Shown here: piece after piece, positions 52,924 through 61,437 of the stretch
Layout: the number at the start of each line of letters is the position of its first letter
Position numbering within the stretch: position 1 is the stretch's first letter
NCBI RefSeq assembly: GCF_010731615.1
Contig: NZ_AP022618.1
Span: forward strand, 682,001 to 746,000
DNA length: 64,000 nucleotides
Reading direction: 5' to 3'
Origin: Mycolicibacterium insubricum
GTDB taxonomy: Bacteria; Actinomycetota; Actinomycetes; Mycobacteriales; Mycobacteriaceae
Notes under the pieces: model-generated
What the model was told of the DNA's origin: nothing
Seen by the model: the letters and a program-made list of their open reading frames with translations, nothing else
Databases searched by the model: none
Position numbers and translations under genes: made by a program

Positions 52924-54594
52924 TCAGTCGGTGGCCGCGGCGACTTCCTTGGCCCACCGGTAGTCGGCCTTGCCGGCCGGGGAGCGCATCACCTTCTCGG
53001 TGCGCACGAATGCCTTGGGCACCTTGTAGCGGGCGATGTGGGTGCCGCAGACCTCGGCGAGCTCGTCGTCAGTGGCCTCGGCGCCTTCGGCCAGCTGCAC
53101 CACCGCAACGACTTCCGAACCCCAGCGCTCGGACGGGCGACCCACCACGACGACGTCGTAGATGGCCGGGTGTGAAGCCACCGCGCGCTCGACCTCCTCG
53201 GCAAAGATCTTCTCGCCGCCGGAGTTGATGGTCACCGAGTCCCGGCCCAGCAGCTCGATCCGGCCGTCGGGCAGGTAACGGGCCTTGTCGCCGGGCACGG
53301 ACCAACGGACCCCGTCGATCGTCGGGAAGGTCCGGGCGGTCTTGTCCGCGTCGCCGAGATAGCCCAGCGGGATGAGGTCGCGGCGGGCCAGCCAGCCGGT
53401 GTCCTCGTCGTCGCCGGGCTGCAAGATCCGGGAGAAGTCGCCAGCGACGATGGTGGTGTCGGCCTGCGGGGTGAACACCGCCGAGTGGGTCGAGTCGTCA
53501 CCGAGGACGGTGCTCATTTGCTGGCCGCCCTCCGAGGAGCCGACGGCGTCCATCAGCAGGATGTGCGGCAGCGCGGCGCGCAGCCGGTCGCGGATCGCCG
53601 GCGACAGCGGTGCGCCGCCGTTGGTGATGGACACCAGACACGAGAGGTCGTAGTCACCCTTTTCGATCTCGTCGGCCAGCGGGCGGGCCATCGCGTCGCC
53701 GACGACCGGGATGCTGACCACCTTCTCCCGCTCGACCAGTCGCAGCACCTCGTCGGCCCGCATCCGCTCGACGTCGTCGGGGATCACCATCCGGCCGCCC
53801 ATGGTCATGATGTTGTAGGCGGCCCACTGGGCGGCACCGTGCATCAGCGGCGGCAGCATCAGCAAAGACATGTGCCCGGCGGCCACGCGGACCCGGTCGG
53901 CGAGCTCGTCGTAGGAGCCCAGTGCGTCCGGGCTGCCGAACGGCCGGCCGCCCATGGCGGAGACGAAGATGTCGTGGTGGCGCCACAGCACGCCCTTGGG
54001 CATGCCGGTGGTGCCGCCGGTGTAGAGGATGTACAGGTCGTCGCCGGTGGGGGCGGGCAGTGCGTCGGCCGGCGCCGGGGTGTCCACGATGGATTCGTAG
54101 TCGACCGCGCCGGGCAGCAGGTCGTTGCCGGATTCGTCGGCGACCTGGATCAGCACTTTCAGGTCGGGCAGCTGGTCGCGGATGTGCGCGACCCGCGGCG
54201 CGAACTCGGCGTTGTAGACCAGCGCGGCGGCGTGGCTGTCCCTGAGGAGATAGAGCAGTTCCTCCTCGACGTAGCGGTAGCTGACGTTGAAGGGGGCGAC
54301 GCGGGCCTGGTAGCCGGCGATCATCGACTCCAGATACTCGTTGCCGTTGCGCAGGTACAGCCCGATGTGGTCCTGCCCGGATTCGTGGCCGGCCAGATCG
54401 GCGCGCTCGGCGCGCGCGCCGAGGCCCTGGGAGACCAGGAAGTTGGTGACGCCGTCGACCCGAGCGGCCAGCTGCGCGTAGGTGAACCGCTTGTCGCGCC
54501 ACACCAGGACCTCGTGATCGGGAATGGTCGCGGCGATGGTGCGAAACACCGTGGCCAGGTCGAAGTTCACCGGGTCAGCTGCGGTGTCGGCCAT
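52924..54594 (-). CDS. Acyl-CoA synthetase, FadD19-like
   Basis: A 556-residue ligase. LYILYTGGTTGMPKGVLWRH has the GG variant of the P-loop and the WRH extension shared with FadD19/FadD17-type steroid side-chain ligases. SINSGGEKIF-type (TINSGGEKIFAEEVERA) and SPAGKADYRWAKE with the catalytic Lys follow near the C-terminus. FadD19 activates the C26 acid of cholesterol side chains; this is a homologue by motif, not proven the orthologue. GAGGAGG precedes ATG 54594 and a KstR box lies about 50 bases upstream. Confidence 0.9.
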   Translation of the reverse strand: MADTAADPVNFDLATVFRTIAATIPDHEVLVWRDKRFTYAQLAARVDGVTNFLVSQGLGARAERADLAGHESGQDHIGLYLRNGNEYLESMIAGYQARVAPFNVSYRYVEEELLYLLRDSHAAALVYNAEFAPRVAHIRDQLPDLKVLIQVADESGNDLLPGAVDYESIVDTPAPADALPAPTGDDLYILYTGGTTGMPKGVLWRHHDIFVSAMGGRPFGSPDALGSYDELADRVRVAAGHMSLLMLPPLMHGAAQWAAYNIMTMGGRMVIPDDVERMRADEVLRLVEREKVVSIPVVGDAMARPLADEIEKGDYDLSCLVSITNGGAPLSPAIRDRLRAALPHILLMDAVGSSEGGQQMSTVLGDDSTHSAVFTPQADTTIVAGDFSRILQPGDDEDTGWLARRDLIPLGYLGDADKTARTFPTIDGVRWSVPGDKARYLPDGRIELLGRDSVTINSGGEKIFAEEVERAVASHPAIYDVVVVGRPSERWGSEVVAVVQLAEGAEATDDELAEVCGTHIARYKVPKAFVRTEKVMRSPAGKADYRWAKEVAAATD

Positions 54595-54645
54595 GATCCT
54601 CCTCGGCTGGGGACGCCCGGTTGATCGGACGGCATCCCTGCAATC

Positions 54646-54659
54646 TAGAACACGTTCTA
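54646..54659. promoter_or_regulatory. KstR-type operator
   Basis: TAGAACACGTTCTA is a perfect palindrome and a perfect TNNAACNNGTTNNA match, upstream of the FadD19-like gene and divergent from the DUF1330 gene. Confidence 0.9.
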
Positions 54660-54663
54660 CTCG

Positions 54664-54687
54664 CGCGTCGAGGGCGGCCTCGACGCG
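54664..54687. promoter_or_regulatory. Strong GC inverted repeat next to KstR box
   Basis: CGCGTCGAGG-GCGG-CCTCGACGCG: exact 10-base arms around a 4-base loop. It lies in the divergent promoter region, so it could be a second operator, a promoter insulator or an RNA hairpin at the 5' end of the ligase mRNA. A further pair, ACAGTA (54702) with TACTGT (54734), follows. Confidence 0.55.
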
Positions 54688-54763
54688 CCGGAAATGACGT
54701 GACAGTATCTGAGAGCGGGATTCTCGTAAACCGTACTGTCGAGTTTTCAGTTTGAGGAGTGAG

Positions 54764-55048
54764 ATGGCCAAGGCCTACATCGTCATCACCGAGGACATCA
54801 AGGATCCGGAGGGCTTCAAGGAGTACGCGAAGACCGCCGCCGGTGCCATGACGCCCGCCGTCAAGGTGCTCGCCGTCGCCCCGAAAGGTGAGGTGATCGA
54901 GGGCGAGTGGGTCGGCCAGACCATCATCATGGAATTCGAGTCGGTCGAGGCCGCCAGACAGTGGTACTACTCCGACGCCTACCAGGCCGCAGCCAAGCTG
55001 CGTCAGGCCGCCGCCGACTGCAACGGGGTCATCATTCCGGGTTTTTGA
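54764..55048 (+). CDS. DUF1330 protein
   Basis: A 94-residue dimeric ferredoxin-like (ABM-fold) protein. It has AYIVITEDIKDPEGFKEYAK at the start, TIIMEFESVEAARQWYYSD with the conserved Trp/Tyr/Ser, and YQAAAKLRQAAADC. DUF1330 proteins are small stress- or catabolism-associated proteins without a settled function. GAGGAG is 5 bases before ATG 54764, and TACTGT (54734-54739) may be its -10. It shares a promoter region holding a KstR box with the FadD19-like gene. Confidence 0.85.
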   Translation: MAKAYIVITEDIKDPEGFKEYAKTAAGAMTPAVKVLAVAPKGEVIEGEWVGQTIIMEFESVEAARQWYYSDAYQAAAKLRQAAADCNGVIIPGF

Positions 55049-55091
55049 GTCCACCGGCCGGTCGGAGGGATGGCTTGTCAGAATGGGTCGT

Positions 55092-55108
55092 CCCCCGATC
55101 GGCGGGGG
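55092..55108. terminator. GC hairpin after DUF1330 gene
   Basis: CCCCC and GGGGG arms around GATCGGC, 44 bases after the stop. No U-tract; a weak candidate. Confidence 0.3.
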
Positions 55109-55165
55109 CTGGAATCCCCCGGTTGATCCGCTGATCGGGTGAGGGGATCGGGCTCGTTGTCTTCC

Positions 55166-55171
55166 TAGCGT
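55166..55171 (+). promoter_or_regulatory. -10 box before secreted protein gene
   Basis: TAGCGT, the same -10 hexamer as at 19748 and 20552, about 45 bases before ATG 55216. No good -35 at 17 bases. Confidence 0.35.
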
Positions 55172-55215
55172 GAACGGTGCCCCGGGTGAACGCCCGGAAC
55201 GCCAAGGAGGCAATG

Positions 55216-55716
55216 ATGTCCAGCACACCGACTGCCTGCGGCCCCGTGGTCCGACTGACTGCTCTCGCTATCACCGTTGTTCCCGCGGGTATGGCCGTCG
55301 CCATGTTCGCGGCGGGTCCCGCCTCGGCTGCGGAGAGCACCGTGGAGACGCGCTACACCATCTCGCAAGGTTCGATGGCCACCGTCGGTGTGCGGGCGCA
55401 GAGTTGCCCGGCGGACACGCCCTACCTCAAGGATCAGAATTTCTCGCCCGGTCGTCTGGCGCCCAACGGTGTCGAGGTCATCGAGATGGGCGGGATCGGC
55501 GTCAGCATCGGCCCCGCGTATGGGCCGAAGATTCCGTACAACCCCCCGCAGGGCGCCGGTGGCTTCCCGGGAATCTCCAACCCGACGATTCAGTTGGCCA
55601 CCGGAATCGCCGGGGGAACGGCCACCAACTGGGGTACCGAGCCGCGGGACTTCATCGTCAAGCTGTGGTGCACCTCCGACACGCGGCAGGCGACCAGCAA
55701 GGTCAACGAGTACTGA
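55216..55716 (+). CDS. Secreted protein of unknown function
   Basis: A 166-residue protein with a Sec signal peptide: hydrophobic residues of about 10-36 ending in AGPASA-A, cleavage probably near residue 39. The mature part is beta-rich with two Cys (SCPAD and LWCTS) that could form a disulfide. It has Gly/Pro-rich runs (GIGVSIGPAYGPKIPYNPPQ) and no recognised domain. AAGGAGG is 5 bases before ATG 55216; ATG 55213 is too close to it. Confidence 0.78.
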   Translation: MSSTPTACGPVVRLTALAITVVPAGMAVAMFAAGPASAAESTVETRYTISQGSMATVGVRAQSCPADTPYLKDQNFSPGRLAPNGVEVIEMGGIGVSIGPAYGPKIPYNPPQGAGGFPGISNPTIQLATGIAGGTATNWGTEPRDFIVKLWCTSDTRQATSKVNEY

Positions 55717-55811
55717 GCGCGACGCAGTACCGATTTCGCCCCGGACCGGACCGAGGTTTCACCACGGCAAACTGCGCCCCGCTCCGGGGCCAGATCGGTA
55801 CAGTCGCGGGC

Positions 55812-56543
55812 TCAGGTGTTACGGCCCCCGTTGACGCCGAGGATCTGCCCGGTGATGTAACCGGCTTCCTCCGACGCCAGGAATGCCACCGCGGCGGCGA
55901 TGTCCTCCGGCCGGCCGATTCGGCGCACCGGAGTGGCCTCGATGCTCTTGTCAATGTCGCCCAGGTAGCCCTTGTCGGCGGCCTTGCGCAGCATCGGGGT
56001 GTCGATGAAGCCCGGCGGCACCGCGTTCACCGTCACACCGGCCGGGCCGAACTCCAGCGCCAGGGTCTTGGTCAGCCCGTTGACGCCGGACTTCGCCGAA
56101 ACATAGTGGGACATATAGGGAACCCCGGAGTGCGTCGATGACGACGAGATGTTGACGATCCGACCCCAGCCAGTGCCGAGCATGTCCGGCAGCACGGCCT
56201 GGCACATGTGGAAGACGCCGTGCAGGTTGACGCCCACCACCCGCTGCCAGTCCTCGAACGAGATCTTCAGGAACGGCTTGAACCCGTCGAGGCCGGCGGC
56301 GTTGACCAGGATGCCGACCGGGCCGAGGTCGGCGTGGATCTGCTGCAGCGCGGTATCGATCTGCCCGCGGTCGGTGACGTCGGCGGTGTAGGCGTACGGG
56401 CCGTCGCCGGGGACCAGGTCAAGGGTGGCGACGCGGTGGCCGTCGACGGCGAGCCGTTCGACGATGGCCTTGCCGATCCCGGATCCGCCGCCGGTCACCA
56501 GGGCGACGCGGGGCGTGTCGGTTTCGTTGCGGGCTGCTGACAT
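55812..56543 (-). CDS. Short-chain dehydrogenase/reductase
   Basis: A 243-residue SDR. It has TGGGSGIGKAIVERLAVDGH, an Asp after strand 2 (ATLDL, NAD), VNAAG near 80, Ser in ISSSSTH and YVSAK near 145. It is FabG-like and could be a 3-oxoacyl or hydroxysteroid dehydrogenase. It is 55 bases downstream of the TetR gene on the same strand and divergent from the P450/ferredoxin operon beyond it; the three may form one regulon. Confidence 0.9.
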   Translation of the reverse strand: MSAARNETDTPRVALVTGGGSGIGKAIVERLAVDGHRVATLDLVPGDGPYAYTADVTDRGQIDTALQQIHADLGPVGILVNAAGLDGFKPFLKISFEDWQRVVGVNLHGVFHMCQAVLPDMLGTGWGRIVNISSSSTHSGVPYMSHYVSAKSGVNGLTKTLALEFGPAGVTVNAVPPGFIDTPMLRKAADKGYLGDIDKSIEATPVRRIGRPEDIAAAVAFLASEEAGYITGQILGVNGGRNT

Positions 56544-56598
56544 TGGGGTTCCTTTCCCGTGGGCGCGACGGCCCGGCGGCATCTCAATCGGTTGGTGA

Positions 56599-57195
56599 TC
56601 AGTGCTTTTCGGAATCTGTGCGACGACGGGAGGTCCGCAGGCCCAGGGTTCGGCGGCCGGCGTCGACCAGCTGCCGGCTCAGTTCGGTGCGGTCCATGTC
56701 GTCGAACGCCGGCCCGGAGGCACCGGCGATGCCGGCCAGCACCATCGACGCTCGCACCCGGCCGGTGGGGCCGGGGTCGAGGTCGGTCAGCAGGGCCAGT
56801 TGCCGTTCGATGAGAGCACTCCAGTCGCGGTTGGCGCGCAGCATCAGCGCCACGGCGGGATCCGCGGCCAGCACGGCGACCGCGCGGTTGTGGACCGCGA
56901 GCTCGGCGAAACCGGCGAGCATGTGATCGGCGCGGGCATTGCTGCCGCGCAGCCCCTCGGCGGTCTCGACCACCGTGCGCAACTCGGCGAGGATCGGGGC
57001 CACCACCGCGTCCAGCAGTTGTTCGCGGGTCCGGAAGTGGTGGTAGATGGCGGCTTTGGTGAACCCGAGCTCGTCGGCGATCATCTGCAGCGACGTGCCG
57101 GCGAAGCTGTGCCGGGTGAACAGGTCGACGGCGACGTCGATCAGCCGGGCCCGGGTGTCGACGGCGCCGTCGGCGGCGTGCGCGGTAGCCGTCAT
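56599..57195 (-). CDS. TetR-family regulator
   Basis: A 198-residue regulator with HTH TSLQMIADELGFTKAAIYHHF (about residues 34-54) and a helical ligand domain. GGAGG precedes ATG 57195. It is divergent from the P450; a large inverted repeat (57236-57276) fills the promoter region between and is its likely operator. Confidence 0.92.
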   Translation of the reverse strand: MTATAHAADGAVDTRARLIDVAVDLFTRHSFAGTSLQMIADELGFTKAAIYHHFRTREQLLDAVVAPILAELRTVVETAEGLRGSNARADHMLAGFAELAVHNRAVAVLAADPAVALMLRANRDWSALIERQLALLTDLDPGPTGRVRASMVLAGIAGASGPAFDDMDRTELSRQLVDAGRRTLGLRTSRRRTDSEKH

Positions 57196-57235
57196 CGTCG
57201 CCTCCTTCGCCGGATCCTCGCCAATAGCCTTCTCG

Positions 57236-57276
57236 ACTTTACGATCGTATAGTAACTTCCTAGTCGATCGTAAAGT
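57236..57276. promoter_or_regulatory. Large inverted-repeat operator
   Basis: ACTTTACGATCG (57236-57247) and CGATCGTAAAGT (57265-57276) are exact 12-base arms separated by 17 bases. Each arm contains its own CGATCG palindrome, so two dimers could bind side by side. It lies between TetR (57195) and the P450 (57299). Confidence 0.8.
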
Positions 57277-57298
57277 TTTCACGAGAGGTGGGCGGCCG

Positions 57299-58588
57299 AT
57301 GGCCGAGCTTGAAGAGCTGGATTTTTTCACCGACCAGTCCCTGGTCGCCGACCCGTACCCGTACATGGAGGCCATGCGGGAGGGCTGCCCGGTGCGACGG
57401 GAGCCGCACAAGGACGTCCTGGTGGTCACCGGGTACGACGAGGCCGTCGCGGTGTTCGGCGATGCCGACACCTTCTCATCGTGCACCGCGGTGACCGGAC
57501 CGTTCCCCGGCTTCCCGATCCCGATCGAAGGCGCCGCCGACGACGTCTCCGACCTGATCGACCAGTACCGGGACCAGCTGCCGTTCAGTGACCAGGTCAC
57601 CGTGATGGACCCGCCCAAGCACACCGAGCACCGGGCGCTGCTGATGGGCCTGATCACGCCGAAGCGCCTCAAGGAGAACGAGGACTTCATGTGGCGGCAC
57701 GCCGACCGCGCTCTGGAGCCGTACCTGGCCGCCGGCGGCGGCGAATACATCGCCGACTTCGCCCAGCCGTTCACCCTGGCGATCATCGCCGACCTGCTCG
57801 GCGTCCCGGAGTCCGACCGCGCGGAGTTCGCGTCGAAGATGAGTCACCAGAACAGCGGCGGCGGCGTCGGAAGTACCTCCACCAGCTCGATCGGGCACAG
57901 CCCGCTGGAGTACCTCTACGAGAAGTTCTCCCGCTACATCAGCGACCGGCGGGCCAACCCGCGCGACGATGCGCTGACCGAGATGGCCAACGCCACATTC
58001 CCGGACGGTTCGACGCCGGAGGTGATGGACGTGGTGCGCATTGCGGCCAACCTCTACACCGCCGGCCAGGAGACCACCGTGCGGCTGTTGAGCACCGCGC
58101 TCAAACTGCTGGCCGAGGACCCCGAACTGCAGCAGCTGCTGCGCAACGAGCCCGAGCGCATCCCGAACTTCATCGAGGAGACGCTGCGCATCGAAAGCCC
58201 GGTCAAGGGCGACTTCCGGCTGGCTCGGCGCAACACCGTCGTCGGCGGCGTGGACGTCCCCGCCGGGGCGACCGTCATGGTGATGAACGGCGCGGCCAAT
58301 CGGGATCCCCGCCAGTTCGAGAACCCGGACGCCTTCGACGTCGACCGACCCAACGCCCGACGGCACATCGCGTTCGGGCGCGGCCCGCACAGTTGTCCGG
58401 GGGCGCCGCTGGCCCGAGCGGAGGCGAAGGTGGCCCTGGACCGGCTGCTGGCCGCCACCGCCGACATCCGGCTGTCCGAGGAGCATCACGGTCCGGCTGG
58501 GGCGCGCCGGTTCAATTACGTGCCGACGTTCATCCTGCGCGGGCTGACCGACCTGTATCTGGAAGTGACGCCGGCGGTGCAGCGATGA
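57299..58588 (+). CDS. Cytochrome P450
   Basis: A 429-residue P450. The I-helix reads YTAGQETTVRLL near residue 255, ExxR is in EETLRI, and the heme loop FGRGPHSCPG is near 359-368 with Pro after the Cys. It has a long flexible Gly/Ser segment before the I-helix (NSGGGVGSTSTSS). The ferredoxin gene overlaps its stop by 4 bases, so this pair is a self-contained monooxygenase apart from the reductase. It is regulated by the divergent TetR. Confidence 0.95.
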   Translation: MAELEELDFFTDQSLVADPYPYMEAMREGCPVRREPHKDVLVVTGYDEAVAVFGDADTFSSCTAVTGPFPGFPIPIEGAADDVSDLIDQYRDQLPFSDQVTVMDPPKHTEHRALLMGLITPKRLKENEDFMWRHADRALEPYLAAGGGEYIADFAQPFTLAIIADLLGVPESDRAEFASKMSHQNSGGGVGSTSTSSIGHSPLEYLYEKFSRYISDRRANPRDDALTEMANATFPDGSTPEVMDVVRIAANLYTAGQETTVRLLSTALKLLAEDPELQQLLRNEPERIPNFIEETLRIESPVKGDFRLARRNTVVGGVDVPAGATVMVMNGAANRDPRQFENPDAFDVDRPNARRHIAFGRGPHSCPGAPLARAEAKVALDRLLAATADIRLSEEHHGPAGARRFNYVPTFILRGLTDLYLEVTPAVQR

Positions 58589-58773
58589 TCGCCGTCGTCA
58601 ACGACGGCCTGTGCCGTGGGCACGGCGTCTGCGTGGGACTGTGCCCGGAGGTGTTCACCCTCACTGAGTGGGGCTACGCCGAGGCGATCGACACCCCGGT
58701 GCCGCCGGAACAGGCCGAGCGGGTCGCCGAGGCGATCGCCGCCTGTCCCGAACACGCCATCAGCGCCGAATAG
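58585..58773 (+). CDS. P450-associated 3Fe-4S ferredoxin, CxxHxxC type
   Basis: A 62-residue ferredoxin. The cluster motif is CRGHGVC (CxxHxxC) followed by CPEVF and CPEHAI. In the classical 4Fe-4S pattern the His position is Cys; mycobacterial P450 ferredoxins often carry His or another residue there. An additional Cys (GLCPE) lies just before the PEVF motif. It is translationally coupled to the P450 and is its probable electron donor. Confidence 0.93.
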   Translation: MIAVVNDGLCRGHGVCVGLCPEVFTLTEWGYAEAIDTPVPPEQAERVAEAIAACPEHAISAE

Positions 58774-58790
58774 CGGCCGGCGGATCGGGC

Positions 58791-58976
58791 AACCGCCGGG
58801 TTCTGCGCGGCGGTCCCGGCTTCCCCTCGGCTCCGCGGCCACTCGCTTCGCTCGCGCCCACTCCGCCGAGCATCGCCGAACCGCCGGGTTTTGCGCGGCG
58901 GTCCCGGCTTCCCCTCGGCTCCGCGGCCACTCGCTTCGCTCGCGCCCACTCCGCCGAGCATCGCCGAACCGCCGGG
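58791..58976. repeat. Two tandem structured repeats, 88-base period
   Basis: Units at 58791-58878 and 58879-58966 are identical but for one or two positions and are closed by a third AACCGCCGGG (58967-58976). Each hairpin spans 79 bases: CGGCGGT (58808) with ACCGCCG (58880), and CGGCGGT (58896) with ACCGCCG (58968). The minus strand carries the same core as the hrpA copy. The array fills the space between convergent ferredoxin and ldtA and ends at the ldtA stop codon. Confidence 0.93.
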
Positions 58977-59735
58977 TCAGGCGTTGACGATCACCGGGTC
59001 GCCGACGCCGACGGTGTTGTAGTACCAGGCCGCGTTGTCCGGGCTGATGTTGATGCAGCCGTGGCTGACGTTGGAGTAGCCCTGCTGGCCGACCGACCAC
59101 GGAGCGGAGTGCACGTAGACCCCGCCCCAGGTGATCCGCACGGCGTAGTTGACCGTCAGCTTGTAGCCCTCGGGGTCGTTGAGCGGGATGCCGATGGTGC
59201 GTGAATCCATCACCACCGGGTTCTGCTTCTCCAGCACGGTGAAGGAGCCGACCGGGGTCGGGTGCTTGGGCTTGCCCATCGAGGCGGGCATGGTGCGGGC
59301 GACTGCGCCGTCGATGCTGACGGTGAAGGTGTGCTTGGAGATGGAGGCCACGCCCAGCACGGCGGCACCGGTCTCGAAGTTCAGCGGCACCGCGCCCACC
59401 GACCCCTTGATCTGGGAGTGCGCCGGCCAGAACTCGGTCGGGACGAACTGCACGGTGTGATCGTCGAGCCACTCGAAGCTGCCGGTGGGATTGGCCGGCG
59501 CGGTGATCTTGATCGTGCTCTCGACGCCCGCGCGGGCGCTCTCGGCGACCGGGGCGGCGAAGGTGACGATCACCGGGTGCGCGACACCGACCGTCGAGCC
59601 GGTGGCCGGTTGCACCCGGACCACCGTCGCGCCGGTGTCACTGGCCACCGATGCGCTACCGACGGCTGCGGTGTTCAGCATGGCCAGCAGCAGTGCCGTC
59701 AGCAATGTGAGGGCCATACGCACAGGTCGCCGCAT
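58977..59735 (-). CDS. ldtA: L,D-transpeptidase LdtMt1-like
   Basis: A 252-residue exported enzyme that makes 3-3 crosslinks in peptidoglycan. It has a signal sequence (residues of about 7-28) and an immunoglobulin-like domain (about 35-125; VGVAHPVIVTFAAP). The YkuD catalytic domain includes the stretch VYVHSAPWSVGQQGYSNVSH and HGCIN, with the nucleophile at Cys227. Length and motif position match M. tuberculosis LdtMt1 (251 residues, Cys226). ATG 59735 is chosen; a longer frame reaches 59813 but adds non-signal sequence. Its stop abuts the tandem repeats. Confidence 0.93.
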   Translation of the reverse strand: MRRPVRMALTLLTALLLAMLNTAAVGSASVASDTGATVVRVQPATGSTVGVAHPVIVTFAAPVAESARAGVESTIKITAPANPTGSFEWLDDHTVQFVPTEFWPAHSQIKGSVGAVPLNFETGAAVLGVASISKHTFTVSIDGAVARTMPASMGKPKHPTPVGSFTVLEKQNPVVMDSRTIGIPLNDPEGYKLTVNYAVRITWGGVYVHSAPWSVGQQGYSNVSHGCINISPDNAAWYYNTVGVGDPVIVNA

Positions 59736-59760
59736 TGATCGGTATCCCTTCGACTTCGGT

Positions 59761-59782
59761 GAATCACCGATGGTAGTGATTC
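59761..59782. promoter_or_regulatory. Inverted repeat in ldtA leader
   Basis: GAATCAC and GTGATTC are exact arms around 8 bases, extendable by GG/CC with one wobble. It lies 26 bases upstream of the ldtA ATG and could be a leader hairpin or operator. Confidence 0.5.
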
Positions 59783-59975
59783 GCCCGGACTGAACAGTAA
59801 CGTCGCTGCTCACCTCTGTTTTGTTACCGCGGCTCGGGGGTGGGATCGGTCACACCGCCACCCCGGCCGCCCGGCTGCTGCGCGGAGACCCGCGACAAAT
59901 CTCGGTCGACGAACGATCGGATGAACCTGTGGCTAAGGGTCTGTAACGATCCGTGCGGGCCGCGGGACGCACCGA

Positions 59976-60012
59976 GAGTGGAATTTTGTGCCGATCGTGA
60001 GAAATTCCACTC
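59976..60012. promoter_or_regulatory. 11-base inverted repeat in fbp-ldtA intergenic region
   Basis: GAGTGGAATTT (59976-59986) and AAATTCCACTC (60002-60012) are exact arms separated by 15 bases. The surrounding 607-base divergent gap (59736-60342) has no convincing gene. The repeat is AT-rich compared with its surroundings and is a probable protein-binding site or transcript hairpin. Confidence 0.6.
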
Positions 60013-60188
60013 GGCCTCTGTTCGACCCTTCCCGATGCCTTCGCGGTCGGCAGTGGCGTTTCCGCTGGTGGAGGCGTAATCTTGCGCTCCCCGGCAGGTG
60101 CGGTGCGGCCGGAACCCAGGCTGATCACGCGGCGGATGTAACGCCAGGTCACCCCGCCGACGATGACCTGATCGGAGAGCCTGCGGCT

Positions 60189-60217
60189 TTCCCAGCGCGG
60201 GATGTCCCTGTTAGGGT
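60189..60217 (+). promoter_or_regulatory. Candidate fbp promoter
   Basis: TTCCCA, 17 bases, TAGGGT (TANNNT). It would give a leader of about 120 bases that includes the palindrome TTGGC-GCAT-GCCAA at 60237-60250. The ribosome site GCAAGG lies just before ATG 60343. Confidence 0.4.
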
Positions 60218-60321
60218 CAGCCCGCAAGCACTGCGGTTGGCGCATGCCAAAACTTCGTCAGTAGTCGTTTTCCGCAGCAGGTGTGGAAAGCATGAAGTCG
60301 CGACGGTTGTGCGTCGCATAA

Positions 60322-61326
<1,005 letters not shown>

Positions 61327-61337
61327 GTCCAGTAGTC

Positions 61338-61379
61338 ATCGAAAAGGTCCCTCACCCTCGGGTGAGGGACCTTTTCGAT
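61338..61379. terminator. Intrinsic terminator after fbp
   Basis: Exact 20-base arms (61338-61357 and 61360-61379) around a 2-base loop. The right arm ends CTTTTCGAT, giving a U-rich tail, and the left arm begins ATCGAAAAG, so it can also work in the other direction. Confidence 0.9.
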
Positions 61380-61437
61380 ATCCGGCGCCGGCCCGGGTGA
61401 TGTCGTCGCCGGCGCTCGATTGTGTTTGGCTAGAGGC

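Noticed and set aside
58791..58976. CRISPR-like array
   Set aside because: The period is 88 bases with no distinct repeat and spacer: whole units are near-identical, and there are only two copies with no cas gene. It is a tandem structured repeat.
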